DNA of 64,000 bases from an uncultured Isoptericola sp. (GCA_947497265.1 CANMFP010000004.1:240643-304642); one strand, 5' to 3'; positions 18,726-28,234 are shown, counted from the first letter of the stretch. Program-made: numbers and translations. The notes: generated by a model not told the origin, from the sequence alone.

Positions 18726-20552
18726 GTCGTCGTGACCAGGTGCGAAGTCCGCCCGCCAGGTCTGCGGGGAGACCAGGTGGGGGGCTGCCGCACGCCACGT
18801 GCGGGCGAGCGAACGCCAGCGCGTCGCCAGGCGGACGTGAGCGACGACGGCGGCCCCCGCCAGGCGCCAGAACCTGCGGCGGTCGCGGCGCAACCACACG
18901 CCGCTGGTGCCGTCGGCGTCGAGCACCAGCACCGAGTCGTGGGAGGGCACCTGCCACCAGCCGGCGTCCGTGCGCCGGAGGGCCGCGGTGGGTGCCTCGC
19001 GCCCCGCTGCGGTCACGGGCCGCAGGGTCCGCAGCACGCCGCGCACCACGAACGCGGCGAGCGCCGGCGCGCCGGAGGGCCGCGCACCCGTGCGGGGTGC
19101 CGCCGTCGTCCCCGCGACCGTGTCGAAGGCCGGGTCGCCTGCGCCGTGCCGGGCCGTCTCCGGGTGCTCGGCACCGACGGCACGCACCTGCGCGACGACG
19201 GAGCCGAGCTCCGGGTGCAGGCGGCCAGGACCGGAGAAGACCTCGCGCAGGGCGCGGACGTGCAGGTCGACCGGGTAGTAGCGCATCGCCAGCAGCAGCT
19301 TGAGGTCGGTCGCGAGGAGGGCCGCCGGCAGCAGCCCGGCCCTTCGGGCGTGCAGCAGCGCGGTGATCACCCGGTTGCGCACGTGCAGGTACGCCTGCCA
19401 CTCGACGGAGTCGTCCTTCTCGGTCCAGGCCATGTGCCACAGGCAGGCGCCCGGCAGGGAGACCGTGGGGAAGCCCGCCTCCCCGGCGCGCAGCGAGAAC
19501 TCGGCGTCGTCCCACTTGAGGAACAGCGGCATGCTGAGCCCGACCTCGCGCAGCGCGGCCGCCGGGATGAGGCACATCCACCAACCGTTGAAGTCCGACT
19601 CGGCGCGCGCGTGCAACCACGGCGTCGCACGCAGGCCACCGGCGAGATCGTGCCACTGGTGCTCCATGACCGGCGGGCCCCAGTTGAAGGTACGGCGGTG
19701 GATCACCTCGCTGAAGGAGTTCAGCACCGTGGGCCGGGCGAGGTCGAGCATGTGCCCGCCCACCACCACCGGCGTGGTCGCGGACCGGTGGAACCGGACG
19801 GCCCGGAGCAACGCCTCCGGCTCGACCTCGACGTCGTCGTCGCAGATCAGCACGGCGTCGGCGCCGGCGTCGAGCGTCTCCAGCATCCCGCGCGAGAAGC
19901 CGCCCGAACCCCCGAGGTTCGGCTGGTCGACGATCCGCAGCCGGTCCCCGAGCGCTGCCGCGACGTCCCCGAAGCCCGGATGGTCCGCGACCTTGCGGGT
20001 GCCCTGGTCCACGACCTGCACCCGGACGTCGGCCGCGGTCAGCTCGGCCGACCCGGCAAGCGTCGCCAGCGTCGCCACGCAGTAGTCGGGCTTGTCCATC
20101 GTGGTGATCGACAGGAGCACCTCGCCGTCGCGCCGGGGCGGCACGTCGACGGACCACCCACCCCCGCCGACGACGACGCCACCTGCGGTCGCGCCGTCGT
20201 CGGCCGCGGCGCTCACCTCGCACCACACCCAGCCGCCGTCCGGCGAGAGGTCCGCCTCGAGCGGCTCGTCGACCGGGCCGGAGGCGACCTCGCTGACCCG
20301 CCCCCCGGCGTCCGACCGCAGCAGCCGCAAAGTGCCCTCGCCGGAGACCTCGAGGCGGATCCGTGCCCGCGTCGCACCGGTCCACCGGGCCCAGTAGGAA
20401 CCCGGGAAGCCGTTCAGGTAGGTGCCCAGACCCTGCGTGGCGCCGGGCGGCACGTGCAGCGCGCCCCCGTCGAGCACACCGGGACCGTCCTCGACGGTCA
20501 GCGGTCGCCGCGCGGGCAGGTCGGAGAGGATCAGACGGTGGGCGAGATGCAC
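18723..20552 (-). CDS. glfT2: Galactofuranosyltransferase, GlfT2-like
   Basis: A 609-residue protein close in length to mycobacterial GlfT2 (637). Order of features: an N-terminal beta-sandwich (about 1-140), then the GT-A core with LLSITTMDKPDYCVATL, NLGGSGGFSRGMLE, VLICDDDVEVEPEALL (DDD metal site), SDFNGWWMCLIPAAAL, FLKWDDAEFSLRAGEAGF (catalytic D) and LWHMAWTEKDD (metal-binding H). A helical C-terminal domain follows. GlfT2 polymerises galactofuranose with alternating linkages on a lipid-linked acceptor at the cytoplasmic membrane. The GTG start at 20552 is supported by TAGGCT 7 nt upstream. It is first in the operon with the two-domain GT2 and glf genes. Confidence 0.9.
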   Translation of the reverse strand: MHLAHRLILSDLPARRPLTVEDGPGVLDGGALHVPPGATQGLGTYLNGFPGSYWARWTGATRARIRLEVSGEGTLRLLRSDAGGRVSEVASGPVDEPLEADLSPDGGWVWCEVSAAADDGATAGGVVVGGGGWSVDVPPRRDGEVLLSITTMDKPDYCVATLATLAGSAELTAADVRVQVVDQGTRKVADHPGFGDVAAALGDRLRIVDQPNLGGSGGFSRGMLETLDAGADAVLICDDDVEVEPEALLRAVRFHRSATTPVVVGGHMLDLARPTVLNSFSEVIHRRTFNWGPPVMEHQWHDLAGGLRATPWLHARAESDFNGWWMCLIPAAALREVGLSMPLFLKWDDAEFSLRAGEAGFPTVSLPGACLWHMAWTEKDDSVEWQAYLHVRNRVITALLHARRAGLLPAALLATDLKLLLAMRYYPVDLHVRALREVFSGPGRLHPELGSVVAQVRAVGAEHPETARHGAGDPAFDTVAGTTAAPRTGARPSGAPALAAFVVRGVLRTLRPVTAAGREAPTAALRRTDAGWWQVPSHDSVLVLDADGTSGVWLRRDRRRFWRLAGAAVVAHVRLATRWRSLARTWRAAAPHLVSPQTWRADFAPGHDD

Positions 20553-20559
20553 GACGGCG

Positions 20560-20565
20560 AGCCTA
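20560..20565 (-). promoter_or_regulatory. -10 element (leaderless) for the glfT2-glf operon
   Basis: TAGGCT on the minus strand ends 7 nt before GTG 20552, which also helps fix the start of the GlfT2-like gene. Confidence 0.5.
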
Positions 20566-20654
20566 CTGGCTCTCCCTCCACGCACCGGTGCGCGGTGATC
20601 TCGAGATGCTGTGCATAGACCCCTGAGGCACAGTAAACACAGGGGGTTCACACC

Positions 20655-21968
20655 ATGCAACGACGTCGTTGGTACCACCGCACGGTCTCCGTGCTGACCG
20701 CACTGCTCGTCGCAGCCGCCGGAGGGGTCGCCGCGAGCGCGCCGGCATCGGCCGCGGACGCGCCCGACAAGTTCACCGTGTCCGGTTCCGGATACGGTCA
20801 CGGCGTCGGGATGAGCCAGTACGGGGCCTACGAGCTGTCCCGGCAGGGATACGGCGGCATCAAGATCCTGAAGCACTACTACAAGGGGGCGAAGGCGCCG
20901 TACACCAAGACGCCGAAGCGCATCCGGGTGCAGGTCCACGGTCCCGACCCGTACAACTTCTCCGGCTACGGCGACTCCGGGCGCACCACCTGGGTCAGAG
21001 TCTCGGGCGGCGACTGGCGCGTCAAGAAGCCGGGCAAGGGCACCGTCGCCCAGGGCAGCGGCAAGGTCACCATGAAGGTCCGTATCGGCAACCGTGGCGC
21101 CGTGCGCGTCAAGGTCGGCGGCAAGGTCTACAAGGGCGACATGATGCGCGTCCAGTGGTCAGGCACCAACTACTGGCGCTCGCACGGCAAGAAGGCCGTC
21201 GCGACGATCGACGGCGCGCACGGCTCCTACCGGCACGGGCGGCTCACGATCGTCAACCGGAAGATGACGCCGAACATCACCAACGACGTGCTGCTCAACA
21301 CCGAGTACCTGTACGGCATCGCCGAGATGCCGTCGTCCTGGGGACTCAACGGCGGCGGCACCGCGCTCCGCGCGCAGGCCATGACCGCCCGGTCGTACGC
21401 GATCTCCAAGCACGACGGCAAGTCCACGTGCCGCTGCCACATCGTCGACGACGTCCGCGACCAGCACTACACGGGTTGGAACAAGGAGAACGAGGGGTCC
21501 GGCGGCCGCTACGGCGCGGTCTGGACCAAGGCGGTCGACAAGACGACGAAGGGCAAGACCCGAGCACGGGTGCTGCAGGTGGGAGGTCGGCCCGTCGCGG
21601 CCCACTACTTCTCCTCGAGCGGCGGCCGTACCGGCAACTCCGAGGACGTGTGGTCCTCCAGGCTGTCCTACGAGCGCAGCGTCAACGACCCGTACAGCCT
21701 GCGCGCGCCCGGGAACTCCTACGCCTCGTGGACGCGGACCATCACCCAGAAGCAGGCCCGCAGCCTCTTCGGGCTCAACAAGGTCGCCTCGATCAAGGTC
21801 ACCCGCAAGTGGTCCAGCGGTCAGGTGCGCACCCTCACGGCGACCCAGCCCAACGGGCGCACGGCGACGCTGTCCGGCAAGGCGGACCAGATGCGCTCGT
21901 GGGTGGGCCGCGCGACGACGCACGGCAGCATGCCCGCGTCGTGGATCACGAAGATCAGGGGCTCATGA
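20655..21968 (+). CDS. Secreted SpoIID/LytB domain protein
   Basis: A 437-residue exported protein. Signal peptide: basic start (MQRRRWYHR), hydrophobic core, ASAPASA cleavage region near residue 33. Directly after it comes FTVSGSGYGHGVGMSQYGAYELS, the amidase-enhancer (SpoIID/LytB) motif. The central domain has LLNTEYLYGIAEMPSSWGL, ALRAQAMTARSYAIS and VAAHYFSSSGGRTGNSEDVW, the SpoIID core. SpoIID cleaves peptidoglycan glycan strands denuded of peptides; non-sporulating actinobacteria use relatives in wall remodelling. AGGGGG precedes the ATG. It is divergent from the galactofuranan operon, with about 100 bases between. Confidence 0.88.
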   Translation: MQRRRWYHRTVSVLTALLVAAAGGVAASAPASAADAPDKFTVSGSGYGHGVGMSQYGAYELSRQGYGGIKILKHYYKGAKAPYTKTPKRIRVQVHGPDPYNFSGYGDSGRTTWVRVSGGDWRVKKPGKGTVAQGSGKVTMKVRIGNRGAVRVKVGGKVYKGDMMRVQWSGTNYWRSHGKKAVATIDGAHGSYRHGRLTIVNRKMTPNITNDVLLNTEYLYGIAEMPSSWGLNGGGTALRAQAMTARSYAISKHDGKSTCRCHIVDDVRDQHYTGWNKENEGSGGRYGAVWTKAVDKTTKGKTRARVLQVGGRPVAAHYFSSSGGRTGNSEDVWSSRLSYERSVNDPYSLRAPGNSYASWTRTITQKQARSLFGLNKVASIKVTRKWSSGQVRTLTATQPNGRTATLSGKADQMRSWVGRATTHGSMPASWITKIRGS

Positions 21969-21985
21969 CGTTCACCTGACACCCG

Positions 21986-23494
21986 CTAGCTCACCAGTCG
22001 TCGGTCCTCTCGGACGGACGCGTTCGCCAGCAGGTCGGCGGCGGCCTTCTCGATCGGCTCGAGCAGCGCGGACTGGAGCTGCGCGACGTCGGCCCGGTAC
22101 CGCTGCTCGTGCGCCAGCACGTCCTGCGCCCGTCCGGCCAGAGCCATGCCCAGGTCCGCGCGGTCGACGTCGAACGCCCACTCCGGCCGACCGACGTCCT
22201 CGAGGAAGTACCGCATCTTCGGGTGCGAGACGATGCTGAGGATCGGCGTGCCCAGGCCGAAGGGGATCATCGAGGCGTGGCCGCGCATGCCGACCACCAG
22301 GCTGGCGCGCCGGTAGTGCGCGAATCCCTGCTCCGGGGACATGAGGTTCAGCCGGTCCACGGGCAGCTCGCGGCCGTGCTGCGCCGCAAGGTCCCGCACG
22401 AACCGCTCGTCCCCCGGTAGATGCGAGGCGAACCGGACCTCGGCGCCCGATGCCGAGACCTGCCCGATGAAGGATTCCATCTGCGCGAGGAACGTCTCGT
22501 AGCCGCCACCGAACCGGCGCGACGACCGGTCGTAGGCGGCGTTCACCAGCACCCGGCCGGTCCCGACCTCGACCGGCGGGAGGCCCGGGCGGATGCGCTG
22601 CAGGACCGTCGTCGGGCACGGGACGAACCGCACCTTGTCCTGCAGGTGGGAGGGAAGCATCTCGCGCACGCGGTCGACGGACCCGTGGTTGCGCAGGCCG
22701 AGGAACTGGGCTCGTTCGGTGAACGCCTCCAGACTCGAGCGGAACAGGTCACCGTGGAACCGCTGCCCTGCGAAGAGGTTGAGGCCGACGGCGTACGCCG
22801 CGAACGGGACGTCGAGACGCTCGAGCATCGCCCGCGGGACGTTCCACTGCCATCCGGAGCTGCCGTTGGGCGAGGTGTCCGGCAGGAACAGGCCGCCGCC
22901 ACCGACCACGAGAGCCCGTTGTGCGTTGGTCAGCTCGAGGCGCTCCTCGTCGAAGACCTGGTGCACGTGTACGGGGAGCCAGTCGACGGGTCCCGCTGCC
23001 TCGACGAACGCCGCCCTGACGGCGAGCGGCAGAGCCAGGTCGCCGAAGTTGCCACCGTCGGAGACGTAGAACGCGGCGTGCGCGACACCTCCGGTGGGTG
23101 CCGTCTCCGGCGCGGGCGTGATCGGAGCCCGGACGCGGCGCAGGACCGCGTGTGCCGCCGCGTTGCCCGGGTTGGCCCGCACGGCGTGCGTCGCGTGCTC
23201 GACGCCGCGCTCGTACCGGTGCCGGATCCAGGCGATCTGCGCCCGTTCGGTCTCGGCCCGGCTCACGAGGAAGTCGTCCTTGTGCAGCAGCGCGAGCACG
23301 TCGTCGGCGGCGTCGTACCGACTCGTCGCCCGCAGCACCCGGGAGAGGAGGAAGACGTACCGCGGGTTCGCGAGGACGCCGGGCCGCGCCGCCAGCTCGG
23401 CGAGGACCTCGAGCGCTCCCTCGTGGTCGGCGTCCTGGGCGAGATCGTCCGCACGGCCGAGCAGCTCGGAGAAGGTCGCTTCGGCGGCGGTCAT
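21986..23494 (-). CDS. Polysaccharide pyruvyl transferase family protein with helical N-terminal region
   Basis: A 502-residue protein. About residues 1-130 are helical and TPR-like (ATFSELLGRADDLAQDADHE, VLALLHKDDFLVSRAE). From about residue 145 the PF04230 domain begins: FYVSDGGNFGDLALPLAVRA, ALVVGGGGLFLPDTSP, YAVGLNLFAG, then LVVGMRGHASMIPFGLGTPILS with the conserved R-x-H, and SHPKMRYFLEDVG. These enzymes add a ketal-linked pyruvate from PEP to a sugar, putting a negative charge on wall polymers. It overlaps the GT29 gene as ATGA and is third in a tight operon, so pyruvylation probably acts on the same polymer. Confidence 0.85.
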   Translation of the reverse strand: MTAAEATFSELLGRADDLAQDADHEGALEVLAELAARPGVLANPRYVFLLSRVLRATSRYDAADDVLALLHKDDFLVSRAETERAQIAWIRHRYERGVEHATHAVRANPGNAAAHAVLRRVRAPITPAPETAPTGGVAHAAFYVSDGGNFGDLALPLAVRAAFVEAAGPVDWLPVHVHQVFDEERLELTNAQRALVVGGGGLFLPDTSPNGSSGWQWNVPRAMLERLDVPFAAYAVGLNLFAGQRFHGDLFRSSLEAFTERAQFLGLRNHGSVDRVREMLPSHLQDKVRFVPCPTTVLQRIRPGLPPVEVGTGRVLVNAAYDRSSRRFGGGYETFLAQMESFIGQVSASGAEVRFASHLPGDERFVRDLAAQHGRELPVDRLNLMSPEQGFAHYRRASLVVGMRGHASMIPFGLGTPILSIVSHPKMRYFLEDVGRPEWAFDVDRADLGMALAGRAQDVLAHEQRYRADVAQLQSALLEPIEKAAADLLANASVREDRRLVS

Positions 23495-24900
23495 GCGGCA
23501 GTCCTCGTCTTCATCGAGATGACATGAGAGTCGGTGGCGGCCGCGTGGGCCATGATCCACTCCTGCTCGGCCCGGGAGTCGTGCCCGGACGAGTGCGGGA
23601 TGCTCTGCGCTCCGTCGACGCGCAGCATCCCGGAGCGGTAGAAGTCGAACCCGACCAGGTCGACGACGGGGCACACGTCCAGGTGCAGCAGCAGGCGGAG
23701 CATGTTGAAGCCGGCCGTCGGCAGCTTGAACGGGTCGTCCTCGCCGATCAGGCCCAGGCTCGGCGCCGGCCACCGCAGGCTGAGATCACCCAGCATCCGC
23801 TGCCGGCCGGGCACGGCCCGGACCTTGACCGACTCCCTCCAGAGCGTCGGCTCCCCCGACACCATGATGCGGACGTCCACCGGGACGTCGAGGTTGAAGT
23901 CGTACTTGTGGAACGCCACGTGGACGTCCGTCCGCTCACCGGTGTGGACGGGGTCGATCACGAACGAGTTGAAGCGGATCACGACGTCGTAGGAGTCGAT
24001 CAGCTCGCCGAGCTCCGCCGTGAGGAGCGCCGGGGAGTTCGCGACGAGTGCCACCGACCTCCCCCGGAGATAGTCGGCGAATCCCTCGACGTCGACCCAC
24101 TCCGTCTCGGTGACCAGCTCCGGCGGCGCGAGGGCGACGTGCTTGGCCCCGATCCTCGTCCAGGCGTCCATCAGGGGGGTCAGGCCGTCGGTGAGGGCGG
24201 CGGCGCTCGAACGGGCGATGAACTCCTCCACGGCCCGGTCGAACGCCCACGACCGCAAGAACTTCGGTGCGAGCCCGACCGCCCGGCGATACGCGGCCGC
24301 ACCGGGGGCTCCGTCCTGGACTGCGGGGAGATGACCCGGCACCTGCTCGACGAGCCGGCGGACGCGGGCGCGGGCTTTCTCGTCGGCCACCCTCCGTCCG
24401 ACGGCGTCCGGGTCGCCCCCGCCGCGCCGTTCCGCCACCTCCCAGCACTCCCGCGCGCCAGCCCAGTCGCCTCGCGTCGCGTGGAGCGTGCCCCTCAGGT
24501 GCAGCACCTTGGAGTACTCCGGCCGGGACCGCTCCATCACGGCGAGCACCGCGTCGGCGAGGTCGAGACGGCCGGCGTCCACCGCAGCCTCGGCGACGGC
24601 GAACGACCGGCTCGCGACGCCCGGCAGGTCCCACCAGCTCGATTCTCCGACGGACAGTCGCAGCCAGAGCCGGCTCCCGGACGGCGAGGTCTTCCGCACC
24701 TGCCGGGCCAGTTCCTCGCGCGACCGGGCCAGTGCATCCGTCCCACCTCCGGTCTGCTCCAGCGCCAGCTCCCGGAACGCGGCGTTGTCGGCCGCCCGGC
24801 GTGCCGGTCCCGAGGTCGGCGCCACCCTCGCCAGCGCGGTCGCCGCACGCTGCCCGACCATGCCCACGACCCGTCGCACCGCGCGCTGCCTGGCGCTCAT
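23491..24900 (-). CDS. GT29 sialyltransferase-like glycosyltransferase
   Basis: A 469-residue protein. The N-terminal 280 residues are helical (TPR-like around 95-165, HLRGTLHATRGDWAGARECW). From residue 281 the sequence follows the order of eukaryotic-type GT29 sialylmotifs: VALVANSPALL...IDSYDVVIRFN (motif L, about 283-311), LPTAGFNMLRLLLHL...VDLVGFDFY (motif S, about 393-421), then a histidine-rich H-S-S-G-H-D-S-R-A-E segment where H440 and E445 fit the H-x4-E motif VS. GT29 enzymes use CMP-sialic acid. It overlaps both neighbours as ATGA. CMP-nonulosonate synthesis is encoded 12 kb away, which supports activity. Bacterial GT29 proteins are known but little studied; donor choice (Kdn or other) is inference. 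Confidence 0.75.
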   Translation of the reverse strand: MSARQRAVRRVVGMVGQRAATALARVAPTSGPARRAADNAAFRELALEQTGGGTDALARSREELARQVRKTSPSGSRLWLRLSVGESSWWDLPGVASRSFAVAEAAVDAGRLDLADAVLAVMERSRPEYSKVLHLRGTLHATRGDWAGARECWEVAERRGGGDPDAVGRRVADEKARARVRRLVEQVPGHLPAVQDGAPGAAAYRRAVGLAPKFLRSWAFDRAVEEFIARSSAAALTDGLTPLMDAWTRIGAKHVALAPPELVTETEWVDVEGFADYLRGRSVALVANSPALLTAELGELIDSYDVVIRFNSFVIDPVHTGERTDVHVAFHKYDFNLDVPVDVRIMVSGEPTLWRESVKVRAVPGRQRMLGDLSLRWPAPSLGLIGEDDPFKLPTAGFNMLRLLLHLDVCPVVDLVGFDFYRSGMLRVDGAQSIPHSSGHDSRAEQEWIMAHAAATDSHVISMKTRTAA

Positions 24901-26450
24901 GCCTCCTCCTTCACGAGAGCCCGGCCGGTGCCGGCACCGTCCGCCACGTCGTCCAGGACACGGGTCCAGCTCTGTCGATATCGGCCTGCCGAGAAGCGGC
25001 GGACGACGTCTCGTGCCGCTGTGCTCAGACGCTTCGCCAGGCCGTCGTCGCGCAGGACGGCGACGATCCGGTCGGCGAACGCCTCGACGTCCCCGGCCGG
25101 CACCAGGAAGCCGTCCGTCCCGTCGCGGATCACCTCGGCGGGGCCGTAGTTGAGGTCGTAGGCGATGAACGGTGTGCCCACCGCCATGCCCTCGGTCAGC
25201 GTGAGCGGCAGGCCCTCGTAGCGGGACGTCATCACGGCGGCGCGGGCCGCGGCGAACGCCCCCAACGGGTCGGCCGTGTGCCCGCGCATATCGACCGCGC
25301 CCTCGAGCCCGCGCTCCGAGATCCACCGGCGGACCTCGTCCTCCAGAGGTCCCGACCCGTAGATCTCGAGCCGCGCGTCCGGCACCGTCCTGCGGGCCGC
25401 CGCGAAGGCCTCCAGGAGGTGCTCGATCCGCTTCTGCTCGGCCAGACGGCCGATGAAGACCAGGTGTCGGCCTCGAGGCACGGCCGGGCGCTCGCGGGGG
25501 GCGGGCACCGCGTGGTGCACGATCTCCAGGGGCAGGTCCCCGTACCGCTCGACGAGGTCCTGCCGCTGACGGCTCGTCAGGCACACCATCGTGCGCACGT
25601 TCGTCAGGTCGTCGAAGAGTCCGTCCCAGTGCGGCTTCGTCCCGGCCGTGGCGTCGTACGGTTCGCCGAGGTGGGAGTTGTGCAGGACGCTCACGCCGCG
25701 AACCCCGGGGTGCCGCATCCGCCGGAGCGCACGCTGCCAGACGTTCTCCCCGTCGGCGAAGACGACGACCTGCTCCCAGGCCGCGAACTCGCGGTCCAGC
25801 CACCGTGCGAGCACCGTGCCCACGTCGGTGCGCTCCCCCGTGGTGTGCAACGTCGCCGGTGCGGTACCCAGCGGCGGTTCGTACCCGACGGTCGCCCACC
25901 GGTACCGGCCCTCGGCGATGTAGTCCGACCGCAGCCACCGCCCGGTGCCCGGGTCGATCTCGCTGGTCACGACAGGGGCGCCGTCGATGTAGAGCCAGTT
26001 CTCGGTACGGCGACCGTGCTCGTCGTACAGGCTCACGCGTCGCGTGCGACGTCCGTTGCGGGACGTCACCTCCTGGCGGCGCACGACGCCGTCCACCGAG
26101 GTCTCGACGACGCGACGGGACTCGTCCGTCTCGACATGGCGGATCAGCGAGACCCCCCGCCCCAGCACGGCTGCCGGTGCCAGCGGTGCCCTCCTGCCGG
26201 CCTCCTGCAGGTCCTGCCACGAGGGCGCCTCGTGCAGGTAGGCGTGGACATGGAGTGCGGGGTCGAGCAGCCCTGCCTGCCGTGCCATGGCGACGTCACG
26301 CTCGTTGACGACCCCGGTGACGACCAGGTGGCTGGACCAACCGCTCCGCGCGAACATCCCGGCACGCTCCAGGACGGCCCTGGCTCCGCCCGCGATCCGG
26401 GCGTCCAGGCTGCGGACGAAATGGACGACAGCCGTATCTTGTCGAGGCAC
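24897..26450 (-). CDS. GT4 glycosyltransferase, TagE-like
   Basis: A 517-residue GT-B enzyme. The second half shows LVFIGRLAEQKRIEHLLEAF, LEIYGSGPLEDEV and SRYEGLPLTLTEGMAVGTPFIAYDL (E-x7-E), then YGPAEVIRDGTDGFLVPAGD. The insert at about 120-200 is beta-rich with SLYDEHGRRTENWLYIDG, matching poly(glycerol-phosphate) glucosyltransferase-type proteins. It resembles the GT4 gene at 1999-3486. GTG 26450 is preceded by TACGCT at 6 nt (leaderless). It is first in the operon with the GT29 and pyruvyl transferase genes, so the operon likely builds a decorated side chain or repeat unit. Donor unknown. Confidence 0.85.
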   Translation of the reverse strand: MPRQDTAVVHFVRSLDARIAGGARAVLERAGMFARSGWSSHLVVTGVVNERDVAMARQAGLLDPALHVHAYLHEAPSWQDLQEAGRRAPLAPAAVLGRGVSLIRHVETDESRRVVETSVDGVVRRQEVTSRNGRRTRRVSLYDEHGRRTENWLYIDGAPVVTSEIDPGTGRWLRSDYIAEGRYRWATVGYEPPLGTAPATLHTTGERTDVGTVLARWLDREFAAWEQVVVFADGENVWQRALRRMRHPGVRGVSVLHNSHLGEPYDATAGTKPHWDGLFDDLTNVRTMVCLTSRQRQDLVERYGDLPLEIVHHAVPAPRERPAVPRGRHLVFIGRLAEQKRIEHLLEAFAAARRTVPDARLEIYGSGPLEDEVRRWISERGLEGAVDMRGHTADPLGAFAAARAAVMTSRYEGLPLTLTEGMAVGTPFIAYDLNYGPAEVIRDGTDGFLVPAGDVEAFADRIVAVLRDDGLAKRLSTAARDVVRRFSAGRYRQSWTRVLDDVADGAGTGRALVKEEA

Positions 26451-26456
26451 GGCGTG

Positions 26457-26462
26457 AGCGTA
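26457..26462 (-). promoter_or_regulatory. -10 element (leaderless) for the GT4-GT29-pyruvyl transferase operon
   Basis: TACGCT on the minus strand ends 6 nt before GTG 26450. The 130 bases between here and the Trm112 gene hold no other gene that I can see. Confidence 0.5.
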
Positions 26463-26593
26463 ACCAGGCCAGACGTCACCGAAGCAGCAGTTCGGCGACC
26501 GTGGGGCGAGTCGCCGACCACTGTTCGCCCGAGGGGCACCTGCGGTTCATCCGCACGTCATCGCCCCGGCCGGCGGGCCCCCGTCAGGTCGGG

Positions 26594-26794
26594 TCAGAGG
26601 GCCCGCGCCTCCGGCTCCAGCAGCACCGGGATCCCGTCCCGGACCGGGTAGGCGAGCGGGCGCTGCGCATCGGTGGAGTGCAGCTCGGGCTCGCCGTCGG
26701 GCCCGACGGCGTCGACGAGCTCCGCGCCCGTCACCGGGCAGCGCAGCACCGAGCGCACCCACGGGTCCATCCAGGGCGTTCCGGTCTCGCTCAT
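26594..26794 (-). CDS. Trm112 family protein
   Basis: A 66-residue protein starting at ATG 26794, which overlaps the stop of manB as ATGA. Pattern: WVRSVLRCPVTGAELVD, then LAYPVRDGIPVLLEPEA, the typical two-part Trm112/YcaR fold. Only one of the usual zinc-ribbon cysteines is present, as in many actinobacterial members. Trm112 proteins in eukaryotes activate methyltransferases; the bacterial role is not established. Its place between phosphomannomutase and the envelope genes is common in actinobacteria. Confidence 0.8.
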   Translation of the reverse strand: MSETGTPWMDPWVRSVLRCPVTGAELVDAVGPDGEPELHSTDAQRPLAYPVRDGIPVLLEPEARAL

Positions 26795-28227
26795 GCGTCC
26801 TTCTCCTCCCGCACGAGCGACAGGACGTCGTCGCGCAGCTTGATCATGATGTCTTCGTCGGCCGCCTCGACGTTGAGCCGGAGCAGGGGTTCGGTGTTGG
26901 AGGCACGCAGGTTGAACCACCACCGCGGGTGCTGACCGTCCCAGTGGGAGACGGTCATGCCGTCGAGGGTGTCCACGACCGCCTCGGGGTAGGCGCGCGT
27001 GTAGACCTCGCGCACGCGCTCGGCCGCCTCGGCGGCGTCGGTCACGGTGGAGTTGATCTCCCCGGAGGCGGCATAGGGCGTGTACATCTCGGCCAGCGCG
27101 GACAGCGGGTGCGGCTGGCTGCCGAGGGCAGCCAGGACGTGCAGCGCGGCCAGCATGCCGGTGTCGGCGAACCAGAAGTCGCGGAAGTAGTAGTGCGCGG
27201 AGTGCTCCCCGCCGAACACCGCGTCGTGGGAGGCCATCTCGGCCTTGATGAACGAGTGCCCCACCCGGGTGCGCACCAGGCGCGCGTCGGCGGCGCCGAG
27301 CAGGTCCGGCACCGCGCGCGACGTGATCAGGTTGTGGATGATCGTCGGGGTGCGGCCCGCGGCCAGCTCACGGGTGATCTCACGCATCCCGACCAGCGCC
27401 GTGACCGCCGACGGCGAGACGGCACCGCCGCGCTCGTCGACCACGAAGCAGCGATCCGCGTCACCGTCGAACGCCAGGCCGATGTCGGCCTCGTGCGCCA
27501 CCACCGCGGCCTGCAGGTCGACCAGGTTCGCCGGCTCCAGCGGGTTGGCCTCGTGGTTCGGGAACGTGCCGTCCAGCTCGAAGTACAACGGCACGATCTC
27601 CAGCGGCAGCGCGGGCAGACCCGCCGCGGTGCCCAGCATCGCCGGGACGGTCAGCCCCGCCATCCCGTTGCCCGCATCGACGACCACCTTCAGCGGCCGC
27701 ACCGTCGTGACGTCCACCAAGCCCCGCAGGAACGCGGCATACTCGGCCAGCAGGTCGACGTCGCCGATCACGCCCGGCGTCGTCTCGGCGCCGTCGGGGC
27801 CGGCAGCACCGTCGAGGATCTCCTCGGCCCGGGTGCGCACCTGCGCCAGCCCCGAGTCCTGCCCCACCGGTCGTGCCCCGACCCGGCACAGCTTGATCCC
27901 GTTGTACCGCGCCGGGTTGTGCGACGCGGTGAACATCGCCCCCGGCGCGTCCATCGACCCCGACGCGAAGTACAGACCGTCGGTCGAGCAGAGGCCGATA
28001 CGCACCACGTCCACACCCTGCGACGTCACACCCTGGGCGAACGCCTCGACCAGACCCGGGCCCGACTCACGCATGTCATGACCCACCACGACCCGCGAGG
28101 CACCCTCCGGCGCCACCACCTCGCGCGCGAACGCCTCGCCGATCGCCCGCGCCACGGTCGGCGAGAACTCCTGGGGGACGACGCCACGCACGTCGTACGC
28201 CTTGATGATGCTCGAAAGATCGGTCAC
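26791..28227 (-). CDS. manB: Phosphomannomutase/phosphoglucomutase
   Basis: A 478-residue alpha-D-phosphohexomutase interconverting mannose-6-P and mannose-1-P, feeding GDP-mannose. All four active-site elements are visible: TASHNPARYNG (phosphoserine loop), AFDGDADRC (Mg-binding DGDAD), FGGEHSAHYYF (sugar-binding GGEHS) and RASNTEPLLRLN (phosphate-binding loop). GTG 28227 is chosen because TAGGCT lies 7 nt upstream and the conserved N-terminus (IIKAYDVRGVVP) follows. It is co-transcribed with Trm112 and divergent from the second manA gene, a logical mannose-metabolism pair. Confidence 0.95.
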   Translation of the reverse strand: MTDLSSIIKAYDVRGVVPQEFSPTVARAIGEAFAREVVAPEGASRVVVGHDMRESGPGLVEAFAQGVTSQGVDVVRIGLCSTDGLYFASGSMDAPGAMFTASHNPARYNGIKLCRVGARPVGQDSGLAQVRTRAEEILDGAAGPDGAETTPGVIGDVDLLAEYAAFLRGLVDVTTVRPLKVVVDAGNGMAGLTVPAMLGTAAGLPALPLEIVPLYFELDGTFPNHEANPLEPANLVDLQAAVVAHEADIGLAFDGDADRCFVVDERGGAVSPSAVTALVGMREITRELAAGRTPTIIHNLITSRAVPDLLGAADARLVRTRVGHSFIKAEMASHDAVFGGEHSAHYYFRDFWFADTGMLAALHVLAALGSQPHPLSALAEMYTPYAASGEINSTVTDAAEAAERVREVYTRAYPEAVVDTLDGMTVSHWDGQHPRWWFNLRASNTEPLLRLNVEAADEDIMIKLRDDVLSLVREEKDA

Positions 28228-28234
28228 ACCGGAC

